Assembly: GCF_014647495.1 (NCBI RefSeq)
Contig: NZ_BMPH01000019.1
Coordinates: forward strand, 1-49,871
Direction of reading: 5' to 3'
From: Glutamicibacter protophormiae
Lineage (GTDB): Bacteria; Actinomycetota; Actinomycetes; Actinomycetales; Micrococcaceae
Length of the DNA stretch: 49,871 bases
The translations under genes were made by a program, and so were the position numbers. The notes beneath the pieces were generated by a model. It had not been told where the DNA came from. It did no database searches and saw nothing but the letters and a program-made list of their open reading frames with translations. Shown in pieces: positions 1 to 7,383 of the stretch (its first letter is position 1; the number at the start of each line of letters is the position of its first letter).

Positions 1-294
1 TTTGGCGACATGCCCGGGGTCCCGGGTGTTGGTTTTAGGTGGCTACACTCTCAATCCTGAAGAGCCCCCAAAGCTCTCCAGTCGGAGATAGTAGGCGCCT
101 TACTCATTGAGGAGGTGGAGTGAGTGCTGTCGGGAAAATTCAACTATGATGTAATGGTTAGGTGGATTCCTAATGCTGTTAGACCGGATTTATCTAATAC
201 CTCACGGGAAAAGATCCGATATTTGAACCAACTATCGAGTCACGGGCGAACGGCCCGTACGCCATTCTTGTGACACAGACATCCTGGAGCAGAT
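1..294. other. Left edge, no confident gene
   Basis: The window opens inside or just after an unknown gene. A + strand frame open from base 1 closes with TGA at 58-60 and could be the last 19 codons of a gene that starts outside. A second + frame runs from GTG 124 to TGA 271-273 (49 codons) behind a purine-rich GAGGAGGTGGAG. It resembles nothing I know and may be a decayed fragment or a small gene. I cannot decide between these readings. Confidence 0.3.
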
Positions 295-897
295 TTGCCA
301 TACATTCGACATAAGACGAACCTCGTATATGTCCTCAACTCTTCCGTAACACTTGAGTGTCATGCTTTGGAAGGGTACGAGATTTCGCAACTTGATAACG
401 CATCCGTACGATTTTTCTTTGCCCGCGAAGATATTGACCAGTGGCGTCTAAAGAGCTATCTTCGGTCGCTCGACAAAGGTTGCTACGGATTTGTAGCGCA
501 CCAGGACTCAGCATGGGCTGCTACGCACTGGATAGCTCCACCGGGTTCCGGTTTTCCCACGCATCTGCCGGCAAACATATCTCGAGATAAGTTTTGGTGC
601 TTCAATGAACACACCCGTGTGGAGCACCGCAGAAGAGGGCTCTGGTCAGCATTGAAGAACGTTGGGATAAGTTACGTCCGCGACCAATTCAGTGATGAAG
701 TGTCAGTTTTTAGCGACACAGATTTATCGAACGTTGCTTCAAGACGCGCACATGAAACATTCGGGTTCAAACCCATGGGCTTAGTACACACGCAATCTTT
801 TCGTATTCCGAAGGTTTCAACAATCACGCACGGAAAATGGGATCGTGCTGCCAAGCACCCGGTAACCAATAAAGGTACGAACGGGAATGCTTCATGA
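295..897 (+). CDS. GNAT-family N-acetyltransferase-like protein
   Basis: A 200-residue protein whose C-terminal half has the layout of a GNAT acyl-CoA transferase: an R-R-R-G-L-W segment near residues 111-116, in the place of the acetyl-CoA pyrophosphate loop, then a D-T-D-L-S-N stretch and R-R-A-H-E-x-F-G-F-K-P-M-G, the usual final helix and strand. The N-terminal half is poorly conserved, so the substrate is unknown. The start is TTG at 295, with GGAG at 286-289 five bases upstream; no good ATG alternative is seen. Its stop overlaps the next start as ATGA, which implies translational coupling with the FemAB-like gene and the flippase. In this setting it probably acylates a polysaccharide precursor or sugar; that is inference from context. 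Base composition is lower in G+C than the right half of the window. Confidence 0.65.
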   Translation: MPYIRHKTNLVYVLNSSVTLECHALEGYEISQLDNASVRFFFAREDIDQWRLKSYLRSLDKGCYGFVAHQDSAWAATHWIAPPGSGFPTHLPANISRDKFWCFNEHTRVEHRRRGLWSALKNVGISYVRDQFSDEVSVFSDTDLSNVASRRAHETFGFKPMGLVHTQSFRIPKVSTITHGKWDRAAKHPVTNKGTNGNAS

Positions 898-1817
898 ACT
901 CCCAGATAGCGCAAACATACTCTATCTTCGAGCAGCCGTGGTGGCTGGACGCAACGGCGCCAGGTCAATGGGATGCAATTGAAGTCGACGAAGGCGGGAA
1001 GACAATTGCACGCCTACCGTTCATACTGAAGAAAAAATATGGTTTGCGCATCATTGGTCAGCCCCAACTGACCCAAACGCTCGGGCCGTGGATTGAACAG
1101 GCTTCCTCTGACCATTCACGAAGTTTGAAACGACGGCGAGACCTCACCCAGAAACTCATCTCTAAACTCCCCAAATATGACATTTTTAGCCAAAGTTTTC
1201 ACCCATCGATAACAGATTGGTTGCCATTTCACTGGGAGAACTTTTCCCAAACTACTAAATATACTTATGTACTGAAGGATCTTCGAAATCCGACTGAGCT
1301 ACTAGAAAGGATGAGTCAATCATCTAGATACAGTATTAAACGTGCAGCGAAACTCATTTCGGTCGTAGAAAGTGATGGAATTGAGGAGGTGGCTCGGCTT
1401 GCGGAGAAAACGTTTAGACGACAAGGATTAGACATGCCCTATTCTTTCGATCTTCTGAATAGAATTGATGAAGCGGCAAAGGCCTATGGGCAACGACGGG
1501 CCCTGCTAGGGATCGATTCGGATGGTCGGATACACTCGGCGGCTTATTTAGTAGGGGATCACAGACGAGCATATTTACTTGTTTCCGGGGCAGATCCCGA
1601 ACTACGACAAAGCGGAAGCGGTAATTTAGTTCATTGGGCAGCGATTGAGGCTGCAGCGGAATTTACTAAAGTCTTTGACTTCGAGGGTTCCATGATTAGA
1701 CCCGTTGAATCCTTCTACCGCGGATTCGGAGCAATGCAGACCCCATACCATGCAATCTCGAAGCAGGGCAAATTTGTCACGCTCGCTGCCAGTTTGAGTC
1801 AGCTACTTCATAAGTGA
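894..1817 (+). CDS. FemAB/BioF2-like GNAT transferase
   Basis: A 307-residue protein with the double-GNAT character of FemAB-like acyl or aminoacyl transferases often found in exopolysaccharide loci. The mid-region S-S-R-Y-S-I-K-R-A segment (residues about 142-150) followed by a helix ending in A-E-K-T-F-R-R-Q-G-L is typical, as is the late L-L-V-S-G-A-D-P-E-L-R-Q-S-G block followed by F-D-F-E-G-S and F-Y-R-G-F-G-A. Its start overlaps the preceding stop by four bases and its own stop overlaps the GTG start of the flippase gene, so the three genes form one tight + strand unit. It likely transfers an acyl or amino acid group onto a lipid-linked sugar in the cytoplasm. The family assignment is fairly secure, the substrate is not. 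Confidence 0.7.
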   Translation: MNSQIAQTYSIFEQPWWLDATAPGQWDAIEVDEGGKTIARLPFILKKKYGLRIIGQPQLTQTLGPWIEQASSDHSRSLKRRRDLTQKLISKLPKYDIFSQSFHPSITDWLPFHWENFSQTTKYTYVLKDLRNPTELLERMSQSSRYSIKRAAKLISVVESDGIEEVARLAEKTFRRQGLDMPYSFDLLNRIDEAAKAYGQRRALLGIDSDGRIHSAAYLVGDHRRAYLLVSGADPELRQSGSGNLVHWAAIEAAAEFTKVFDFEGSMIRPVESFYRGFGAMQTPYHAISKQGKFVTLAASLSQLLHK

Positions 1818-3082
1818 AACGCTGTCTCCACGTCCGTCGTTTAATTAGAAATCGACAATTTCGCGGATTTCTAACGCTATCAGGCGCGTCAATTTTTTCG
1901 CAGATAATAACGCTTCTCGCGTTACCGGTGTTGTCAAGATTGTACTCGCCAGCCGACTTTGGCGTATTGTCCTTAGTGCTTGCTGTCTCGGCAGTGATCT
2001 CTCCAGCAGTCGCACTGCGTTTTGATAGTGCCATCCTATTGCCGGTTTCGCGTCGTCAAACTCGAGCGATGGTTAGCTTGTCAATTTTCTCGGCATTCAC
2101 CGTATCGATCCTATGGGCAGGTTTTTCCGAATTAATAAGTGACCTGGTTTTCCAAGCCGACAATACTCCTCATCTGGCCTTTTGGGTTTTCATGACGAGT
2201 TTCCCCACAGGATTATTCGCTATATTCTCACAACTTGCCATTCGAGAACATCGCTATCGCGATATTTCCGTGCGCTCAATTTATCAGTCGACTGCTACAG
2301 GTGCTTCGCAAGCGGCTTTCGGCACGCTTTCTTGGGGAAGTTCTGGTCTGCTCTTCGGCTCATTACTTGGTCGTCTCGCTGGCCTAATCACCCTAATTAT
2401 CGGTGGACGACGGATGATAGCTAGACATCGATGGAGGGACGTGTGCCATGTATGGTGCGAATATTGGCGATTCCCAATCATTTTCGCTCCGTCTTCTCTT
2501 TTGAACTCACTGGGTTTGCAACTCCCCCTAATCGTACTTACCGCCGTTTACGGATTTGAATTTGCGGGTCAATTAGGAATGGCAGAGCGGATCGTCGCTA
2601 TACCTGTTACCGTGATCGGTACAGCAGTAGGTCAAATTTTCATGGCTGAACTAGCCGAGCTCCGGCGTTCTAATAGTCGCGCCTACCTTATGTTGTTCTT
2701 ACGTCTGACGACAGGCCTTTCAGTCGTGGCTGTGCTTGGGCTCGGGGCTCTGACTCTCGTTGCAGACCAGCTGATAACAACCATACTCGGCGCTGCGTGG
2801 GTTGAGTCCGTACCCTTGGTGCAAATCCTCGCTCTTACCGGTGCCGTTCGACTTATTGCTACTCCTCTATCGGGAGCGATTATACTTTTTCAGCGCGCAC
2901 GAGCGAATATAGTTATCGATGCGGTCCGCATAGTGCTAATGTCGATTGCAATCACCTCGACAGTGTTATACGCACCGCGGCCGGAAATCGCGTTATGGCT
3001 TATCTATGGATCGCTCGGCTGTATCTATCTCATCACGTGGATCTATGTATTTTCACTATTGAAAAGTGAATCACAGTCCTAA
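1814..3082 (+). CDS. Wzx-type polysaccharide flippase (MATE/MOP superfamily)
   Basis: A 422-residue integral membrane protein with about 12 hydrophobic segments and the N-terminal pattern L-S-G-A-S-I-F-S-Q-I-I-T-L-L-A-L-P-V-L-S-R-L-Y-S-P, characteristic of Wzx/RfbX flippases. These proteins move undecaprenyl-diphosphate-linked repeat units across the membrane for Wzy-dependent polymerisation. Length is normal for the family. The start is GTG 1814, overlapping the upstream TGA (GTGA). It is the last gene of the + strand unit; after it comes insertion-sequence debris, and the rest of the polysaccharide cluster is on the opposite strand beyond 7.4 kb. No other flippase is seen in the window, so this is the natural partner of the Wzy-like polymerase at 9784-11031. 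Confidence 0.85.
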   Translation: MKRCLHVRRLIRNRQFRGFLTLSGASIFSQIITLLALPVLSRLYSPADFGVLSLVLAVSAVISPAVALRFDSAILLPVSRRQTRAMVSLSIFSAFTVSILWAGFSELISDLVFQADNTPHLAFWVFMTSFPTGLFAIFSQLAIREHRYRDISVRSIYQSTATGASQAAFGTLSWGSSGLLFGSLLGRLAGLITLIIGGRRMIARHRWRDVCHVWCEYWRFPIIFAPSSLLNSLGLQLPLIVLTAVYGFEFAGQLGMAERIVAIPVTVIGTAVGQIFMAELAELRRSNSRAYLMLFLRLTTGLSVVAVLGLGALTLVADQLITTILGAAWVESVPLVQILALTGAVRLIATPLSGAIILFQRARANIVIDAVRIVLMSIAITSTVLYAPRPEIALWLIYGSLGCIYLITWIYVFSLLKSESQS

Positions 3083-3182
3083 AGATTATGACGGAATTCG
3101 ATAACTGAGCCGGTCAAGTTCCTGAGACACTATGTTTGGATTTTTCTAAATATCCTCAAGCTGCGAAAGCCTGAGAAATGCT

Positions 3183-3417
3183 CTACTCATACACGCCCGG
3201 GACAGCCTGAGGGATCAAGCCTCCATTGGCCGCATGAGGCCATTCCCTGTTGCAACGAGCTTCGATGTATTCCATCACCGCGGTCCGGGCCGCCAAGCGG
3301 CTGGTGAAGGCCCGATGGTGGAACATTTCGTTCTATAACGTTGAGAATTCCGATTCGGATACGGCATTATCCCAACGTCCCAGTGCGGCCCATGGACTGC
3401 CGCACCTCGTGTGCACC
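3183..3417 (-). pseudogene. IS3-family transposase remnant (OrfB C-terminus)
   Basis: Reading the minus strand gives the end of an IS3-type OrfB in pieces: R-Q-S-M-G-R-T-G-T near 3370-3400, a frameshift, then W-D-N-A-V-S-E-S-E-F-S-T-L, an in-frame TAG at 3333-3335, then N-E-M-F-H-H-R-A-F and M-E-Y-I-E-A-R-C-N-R to a stop at 3183-3185. Intact relatives read S-M-G-R-x-G, W-D-N-A-x-A-E-S-F-F, K-N-E-M and E-Y-I-E-x-x-Y-N-R. The last acidic residue of the DDE triad corresponds to the E of A-V-S-E-S. Internal stops and frameshifts show it is dead. It begins the block of insertion-sequence debris that follows the flippase gene. Confidence 0.75.
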
Positions 3418-3627
3418 TCACCAGGAGCGAAAGACGTCCGAGTTGTACCGCGTCCTGCGATTCAAGTTTGTCGATATCTTGTTAACCCAGATTTTTCTCA
3501 CGGCTCCGACGACTACCGAAATCCAGTACCAAAGGATTCCTGGTGGCCGTCCCCGGTTCTGCCCAGGCGACAGAGCGAGTGAACCACCGACGCGTAATAC
3601 CAGGCTCCACGTACCTGGGCTTAAAAG

Positions 3628-3986
3628 GGCTCTTCGATTTTTGGCGTGGTGACGCCAAAATAAGTAAGGCTCGTAGTCCTCTGCGAAGATGGATGTCGAC
3701 TAAAACAAATTCATCTGCAAGGAACTACGAGCCGTGATCAAGGATACCGTTGGAATCGATGCTGCGTCGATTCTGTTGAACCTCACCGACTAGCGTGTCA
3801 TCACCGTGACCCAGGAATCTGCCCGATGGCAGGTACTTGTTGAGCCCATCACGACTGAAGCTGCCTGTCCTTCGTGCGGGGTGCTGACCACCCGAATCCA
3901 AGCTAGGCCGGTGCACCGGGTCAAGGATCTGCCCGCCGGTGGGGACGACCTGCAGGTGTTGGTACGTGCAGAATAGCGCTTGTAGG
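3628..3986 (+). pseudogene. ISL3-family element, truncated 5' end
   Basis: A left end beginning near GGCTCTTCGATTTTTGGCGT (about 3628) looks like an ISL3 terminal repeat. A transposase frame starts at GTG 3734 (I-K-D-T-V-G-I-D-A-A-S-I-L-L-N-L-T-D), hits TAG at 3791-3793 and continues in frame with the zinc-finger part C-P-S-C-G-V-L, R-P-V-H-R-V-K-D-L-P-A-G-G, stopping at TAG 3974-3976. Only about 80 codons of a normally 400+ residue transposase remain. The sequence ends just before the left end of the IS481-like element, so truncation by that insertion and a later deletion is likely. No matching 3' part of an ISL3 element is seen in the window. Confidence 0.75.
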
Positions 3987-4016
3987 TACTCCTGTTCTTT
4001 CAACTGGGTGTGAAAT

Positions 4017-4082
4017 CTCGTCACTTCGTAGACACTGACGCTCAGCACTTCGTGGACAGTGGATCTCAATACTTTGTACACA
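4017..4082. repeat. Left terminal repeats of IS481-like element
   Basis: Three related units read CACTTCGTAGACA (about 4022-4034), CACTTCGTGGACA (4046-4058) and TACTTTGTACACA (4070-4082), each 24 bp apart. They probably bind the transposase. Bases 4017-4058 pair with the right end. Confidence 0.7.
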
Positions 4083-4128
4083 GTTACCAACTGCCAACCG
4101 ACCTGAGCGGTTGGTAACCGTATATCAC

Positions 4129-4611
4129 CTAGTGATGCTCGAAGAACGTCGGCGACTGCTCCTCACGAGCCTGGATGACGGCACGGTACTGCTCAGCTTT
4201 CTTCTCCCATTGACGAGTCGCCAGAGTCATCTGAATACCCCTGATTGAATACGAGGAAACGAACTTGCCCTCAACTTTCAAGGCCACCATCGGCAGCGGG
4301 AACGACATGACAACTTCACTCGTCTCAGGGTCCGACAACAAGAATTCTGTGTCCGTAATCGTCCTGACGAACTGGCAGCGAGCGAACGAAGTGGGCAACG
4401 AAATGTGGAACCCTTGATAGAACGTTCTGCGGTTTTCCCTAGTGACTTCCACAAGCATCTGATTAGATTCCAACAGGGGCACTGGAGCCAATGCATCATG
4501 AGTTCTCTTCATGATTTCCCCCGACTTCGACACGACCACGTCCAACCTGCTGGCCGTAGGCCGGGCCAAGCGACGTTTACTGAGATATTCGGCGGCTTTC
4601 GCTTCCAACAC
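4129..4611 (-). CDS. In-frame C-terminal domain ORF of the IS481-like transposase
   Basis: A 160-codon frame that directly continues the transposase frame: the transposase ends TGA (4617-4615), then TCA, then GTG at 4611-4609 in the same frame. The sequence holds beta-rich stretches (R-L-D-V-V-V-S-K-S-G-E-I and F-L-L-S-D-P-E-T-S-E-V-V) and a charged helical tail. This is like the C-terminal barrel domain found after the integrase core in some long IS481 and Mu-type transposases. Either the transposase is about 480 residues and has been split by one nonsense codon, or the element makes two proteins by reinitiation or readthrough. No ribosome binding site is evident before the GTG. I favour one ancestral protein. 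Confidence 0.55.
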   Translation of the reverse strand: MLEAKAAEYLSKRRLARPTASRLDVVVSKSGEIMKRTHDALAPVPLLESNQMLVEVTRENRRTFYQGFHISLPTSFARCQFVRTITDTEFLLSDPETSEVVMSFPLPMVALKVEGKFVSSYSIRGIQMTLATRQWEKKAEQYRAVIQAREEQSPTFFEHH

Positions 4612-4614
4612 TGA

Positions 4615-5577
4615 TCAGTGAATCGGTTCGGTGGGCGGCGTGTGCTTCAGCAGTTCCCAGGCAGCCTGTGGGGTCGCTTGGTTCAAGGATTGATGCGGAC
4701 GCTGTTTGTTGTAATGTTCCCTATAGCGTTTCAGTAGCCTCTGCATATCGGCCAGATCCTGTGGCTTATTCGCCGTCAAGAAACGTTGCAACGTCCGGTG
4801 TGACCGTTCGTTCTTCCCCTGTGTCGTAGGCCGTCCCGGAAGCCCAGTGATCGGCATGCTTCCCTTGGATGCGAGAAAGATTTCTACTGAGCCGAATCTC
4901 CCGCTACGCAGCTGGTTGAACGCTTTGGAATTATCACTGAGCACCTCTTGCGGTGTACCGTACTCAGCGATGACGTGCACGAGGACTTCTTGAGCGTCCT
5001 GGCTGTTTTCGTGGCGTTGGAACGCTGGGGAGCCAACATCGAATCTGCTGGCATCATCGATGAGCTGGTACACGGTGATGAGCTGGTTCTTGGCGGTTCG
5101 GTATTCAAAAGCATCAAGTTGCCACTGGGCCATGGCCGTTGACCGTGCGAAGGGGACATAGGAAGATTGGGGTCGTTTGCGAGGGTTGCGGTCCACGTGA
5201 CCGACGCTGGCCAGTAAGCGGCCTATCGTAGCAATAGACGGAATCTTGCCGCCTGGGAAAGTGTCTTCGTTAATCGTTGCTTCATAATGAATGGTTTTGG
5301 GACCGTAGTCCCACCCATCCTTTTTGAGTTTCTGGCGGATCTTCACCAGCTCGTTGATCACTTCTGGGCCGTATTTCCTGGCTGGTTCTCTTGGTGCTCT
5401 GGATTGCGGGTGGAGAGCCGCAGCCGATTCGTTGGTTGCTCTGTGCCGAAGTCGATAGAAAATACTTTGGGAGATTTTCTGAGTCTTGCAGAATTCGGTG
5501 ATGCTCAGGGCATCTGGTTGCGTGGGGTCGAAGTTGATGATCATTGATCGCACGCGTGGCGGAAGGGCACTTGTCAT
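4615..5577 (-). CDS. IS481-like DDE transposase, integrase core
   Basis: A 320-residue transposase. Order: a helix-turn-helix near residues 25-45 (I-T-E-F-C-K-T-Q-K-I-S-Q-S-I-F-Y), a second DNA-binding segment around 75-140, then the rve integrase core. The catalytic triad is visible as D in W-Q-L-D-A-F-E, D in V-L-S-D-N-S-K-A-F and E in G-K-N-E-R-S-H-R-T-L. The core ends with Y-N-K-Q-R-P-H-Q-S-L-N, as in IS481 members. The core is undamaged, so mobility depends on whether the C-terminal part after the TGA is needed. The element lies between dead IS fragments inside the polysaccharide island. Confidence 0.85.
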   Translation of the reverse strand: MTSALPPRVRSMIINFDPTQPDALSITEFCKTQKISQSIFYRLRHRATNESAAALHPQSRAPREPARKYGPEVINELVKIRQKLKKDGWDYGPKTIHYEATINEDTFPGGKIPSIATIGRLLASVGHVDRNPRKRPQSSYVPFARSTAMAQWQLDAFEYRTAKNQLITVYQLIDDASRFDVGSPAFQRHENSQDAQEVLVHVIAEYGTPQEVLSDNSKAFNQLRSGRFGSVEIFLASKGSMPITGLPGRPTTQGKNERSHRTLQRFLTANKPQDLADMQRLLKRYREHYNKQRPHQSLNQATPQAAWELLKHTPPTEPIH

Positions 5578-5608
5578 GTTTCGACAGTGCCAGAAAGCGG
5601 GCTTGATT

Positions 5609-5650
5609 TGTCCACGAACTGTTGAGACATGGTGTCCACGAAGTCATGAG
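5609..5650. repeat. Right terminal repeat of IS481-like element
   Basis: Two TGTCCACGAA-type units 24 bp apart, the inverse of the left-end units. There is no third unit on this side, so the two ends are asymmetric. Confidence 0.7.
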
Positions 5651-5660
5651 TTGGGTCTGC

Positions 5661-5850
5661 TGAAGGTTTGGTTGACACCAAGGTTTATGCTGCCAGAGCG
5701 ACAGACTCGATCATTCTAGCCTCAAACTGAACCGGGGTCAGTTTCCCCAAACGTCGTTGCTTGCGCTTGCGGTGATACTTCCCCTCCAGCCAGGTCATGA
5801 TCGCCAATCTCAGCTCCTGACGGGTCGTCCACCAGCGCCGGTCCAGCACA
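5661..5850 (-). pseudogene. Second IS3-family remnant (OrfB C-terminus plus terminal repeat)
   Basis: On the minus strand, from about 5849 to the stop at 5687-5685, the frame reads R-Q-E-L-R-L-A-I-M-T-W-L-E-G-K-Y-H-R-K-R, then Q-R-R-L-G-K-L-T-P-V-Q-F-E, the typical last segment of an IS3 OrfB. The terminal repeat GGTGTCAACCAAACCTTCA (minus strand, outward) follows at about 5661-5680. The protein's N-terminal part is missing; the break coincides with the left end of the IS256 element. The C-terminal signature differs from the remnant at 3183-3417, so this was a different IS3 member. Confidence 0.75.
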
Positions 5851-5875
5851 GAGCCTGTCAGAGTGTTTGTGTAAG
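5851..5875. repeat. IS256 left inverted repeat
   Basis: The outer 12 bases GAGCCTGTCAGA and the inner TGTGTAAG match the reverse complement of 7344-7368; only a few central bases differ. Confidence 0.8.
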
Positions 5876-5912
5876 CCCGTAGTCACGTCCGTTATTCAGG
5901 GCTTCGTAACAC

Positions 5913-7301
5913 TCACTTCAAATACGGCTCGATGCGCTCCGGATAGGCCATGGCCAGCTGCTGCAACGCCTGCTTCCAGCCATTCGTCCCGGCCCCTTCC
6001 ACCAGATGCGACCCGGCGCCGGCCCGTGGGGTGCGGCCCTTCTTCTGCGCATCCTTGAACCGCTCCCTGGCCCGCTTGTCCTCGATATTGCAGATCGCCA
6101 GCCACAGCATCTTCACCGCCGCCGCATCGGACGGGAAGTGCCCCCGGGATTTGGTGACCTTGCGCAGCTGGTAGTTCATCGACTCAATCGCATTCGTCGT
6201 GTAAATGACCTTGCGCAGCTCGGGGCCGAACTCCAGGAACGGGGTGAAGCGTTCCCACACGTTGCGCCACGTGGCCACCGCCGACGGATACTTCTGCCCC
6301 AGCGCACTGGCCTCGAAATCATCCAACGCCTTCGCGGCTGATTCGATGCTCGGTGCCGTGTAAATGCTCTTCAACTGGGCGCTGACCGCTTTGCGGTCAC
6401 CGTAGGAGACGAACCGGTTCGCCGCCCGGATCAGGTGCACCACACAGGTCTGCACGGTCGCCCGCGCCCACGTTGCCTCAATCGCCTCCGGGAAACCAGT
6501 CAGCCCGTCACAACAGGCAATCAGGACATCCTTGACTCCGCGGTTAGCCAACTGCGCGCAGACCTGGGCCCAGAATTTCGCACCCTCGTTCTCCGTGACC
6601 CACAGGCCCAGCACATGCTTGACGCCTTCCACCGTCACGCCGATCGCCATATGCGCGGCCTTGTTCCGCACCTGGTGCCCGTCACGGACCTTGACCACCA
6701 GCGCATCCAGATAGAGGATCGGATAGAACTCTTCCAACGGGCGTTCCTGCCAGGCGGCAACCTCGTCGAGCACTTCGTCGGTGATCTTGGAGATCGTGTC
6801 GTGGGACAGCTGGGTGCCGACCGTGGTTTCCAGATGATAGGCAATATCCCGCACCGTCATGCCGCCGGCGTAGAGGGAGATGATCATTTCATCCAGGCCG
6901 CCGGTGCGGCGCGAGCCCTTGGGCACCAGCGTCGGGGCGAAGGTACCGGCCCGGTCCCTGGGGATCTGCAGGTCAATATCCCCGGCCACCGTGGACACGG
7001 TCTTCGGATAGGAACCGTTGCGGGAGTTCGGCAGGAACCGGCCGTGGGCCTCGCCTTGCTCGTAGCCCAGATGGCTGCTCAGCTCGGATTTCAGGCCGCG
7101 TTCCAGCCCGGCACGGATGATCTGCTGAATGAATCCGTCTTTGCCGTCGAGCTGGATTTCTCCGCGGTCGATGAAGCCCATGAGCTCGTCGAACGCGCCG
7201 GAGTCCTTCACGGCGTCCATGGAGCCGAGGGCAGCGATCTTCTCGGCGATGTCGGAGGCATTTTCCATGCTCTGTTCGGCCTGGTCTTTCTGGATGGTCA
7301 T
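5913..7301 (-). CDS. IS256-family (Mutator) transposase, intact
   Basis: A 462-residue transposase without stops or frameshifts. The family signature is complete: D in L-Y-L-D-A-L (first catalytic residue), D in C-C-D-G-L-T-G-F-P-E-A-I (second), the C/H segment V-Q-T-C-V-V-H-L-I-R, and E in T-T-N-A-I-E-S-M-N-Y-Q-L-R-K (third). Length is slightly above the usual 400-420 because of the N-terminal extension. It is the only gene of the element and is likely functional. Its high G+C differs from the polysaccharide genes on either side, which suggests recent arrival from the host's own genome or a close relative. Confidence 0.93.
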   Translation of the reverse strand: MTIQKDQAEQSMENASDIAEKIAALGSMDAVKDSGAFDELMGFIDRGEIQLDGKDGFIQQIIRAGLERGLKSELSSHLGYEQGEAHGRFLPNSRNGSYPKTVSTVAGDIDLQIPRDRAGTFAPTLVPKGSRRTGGLDEMIISLYAGGMTVRDIAYHLETTVGTQLSHDTISKITDEVLDEVAAWQERPLEEFYPILYLDALVVKVRDGHQVRNKAAHMAIGVTVEGVKHVLGLWVTENEGAKFWAQVCAQLANRGVKDVLIACCDGLTGFPEAIEATWARATVQTCVVHLIRAANRFVSYGDRKAVSAQLKSIYTAPSIESAAKALDDFEASALGQKYPSAVATWRNVWERFTPFLEFGPELRKVIYTTNAIESMNYQLRKVTKSRGHFPSDAAAVKMLWLAICNIEDKRARERFKDAQKKGRTPRAGAGSHLVEGAGTNGWKQALQQLAMAYPERIEPYLK

Positions 7302-7343
7302 ATCGTGTTTTTCCTAGTCTCTTTCTATCAATTGACTAGGGGT

Positions 7344-7368
7344 CTTACACAATCCATCTGACAGGCTC
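7344..7368. repeat. IS256 right inverted repeat
   Basis: Reads CTTACACAATCCATCTGACAGGCTC, partner of 5851-5875. The stop of the ceramidase-like gene (7384-7386) lies only 15 bases outside, so the insertion removed any downstream genes of that operon or sits immediately after it. Confidence 0.8.
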
Positions 7369-7383
7369 AGGCTCGTTTTAGAG

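Larger units (their letters stand above)
4017..5650 (-). mobile_element. Complete IS481-like insertion sequence
   Basis: About 1.63 kb bounded by 42-bp imperfect inverted repeats (4017-4058 and 5609-5650; 32 of 42 positions agree by my hand alignment). It carries a DDE transposase and, in the same frame after a TGA, a second coding stretch. Both ends consist of repeated ACTTCGTGGACA-type units spaced 24 bp apart. The exact outer base and the target duplication could not be fixed, because the left flank is a truncated ISL3 remnant and the right flank a truncated IS3 remnant. Confidence 0.75.
5851..7368 (-). mobile_element. Complete IS256-family insertion sequence
   Basis: A 1518-bp element with terminal inverted repeats GAGCCTGTCAGAgTGttTGTGTAAG (5851-5875) and its partner at 7344-7368, framing an intact Mutator-type transposase. 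The flanking 8-9 bases do not match, so no target duplication is visible. The element probably took part in a deletion or recombination that removed most of the adjacent IS3 copy. Confidence 0.85.

Noticed and set aside
3250-3737. Overlapping + strand ORFs between flippase gene and IS481-like element
   Set aside because: They are the complement of the IS3 remnant or lie across the ISL3 end; the minus-strand and ISL3 readings explain the sequence better.
5839-7380. Target-site duplication around IS256
   Set aside because: The eight to nine bases on the two sides do not match in any register I tried.
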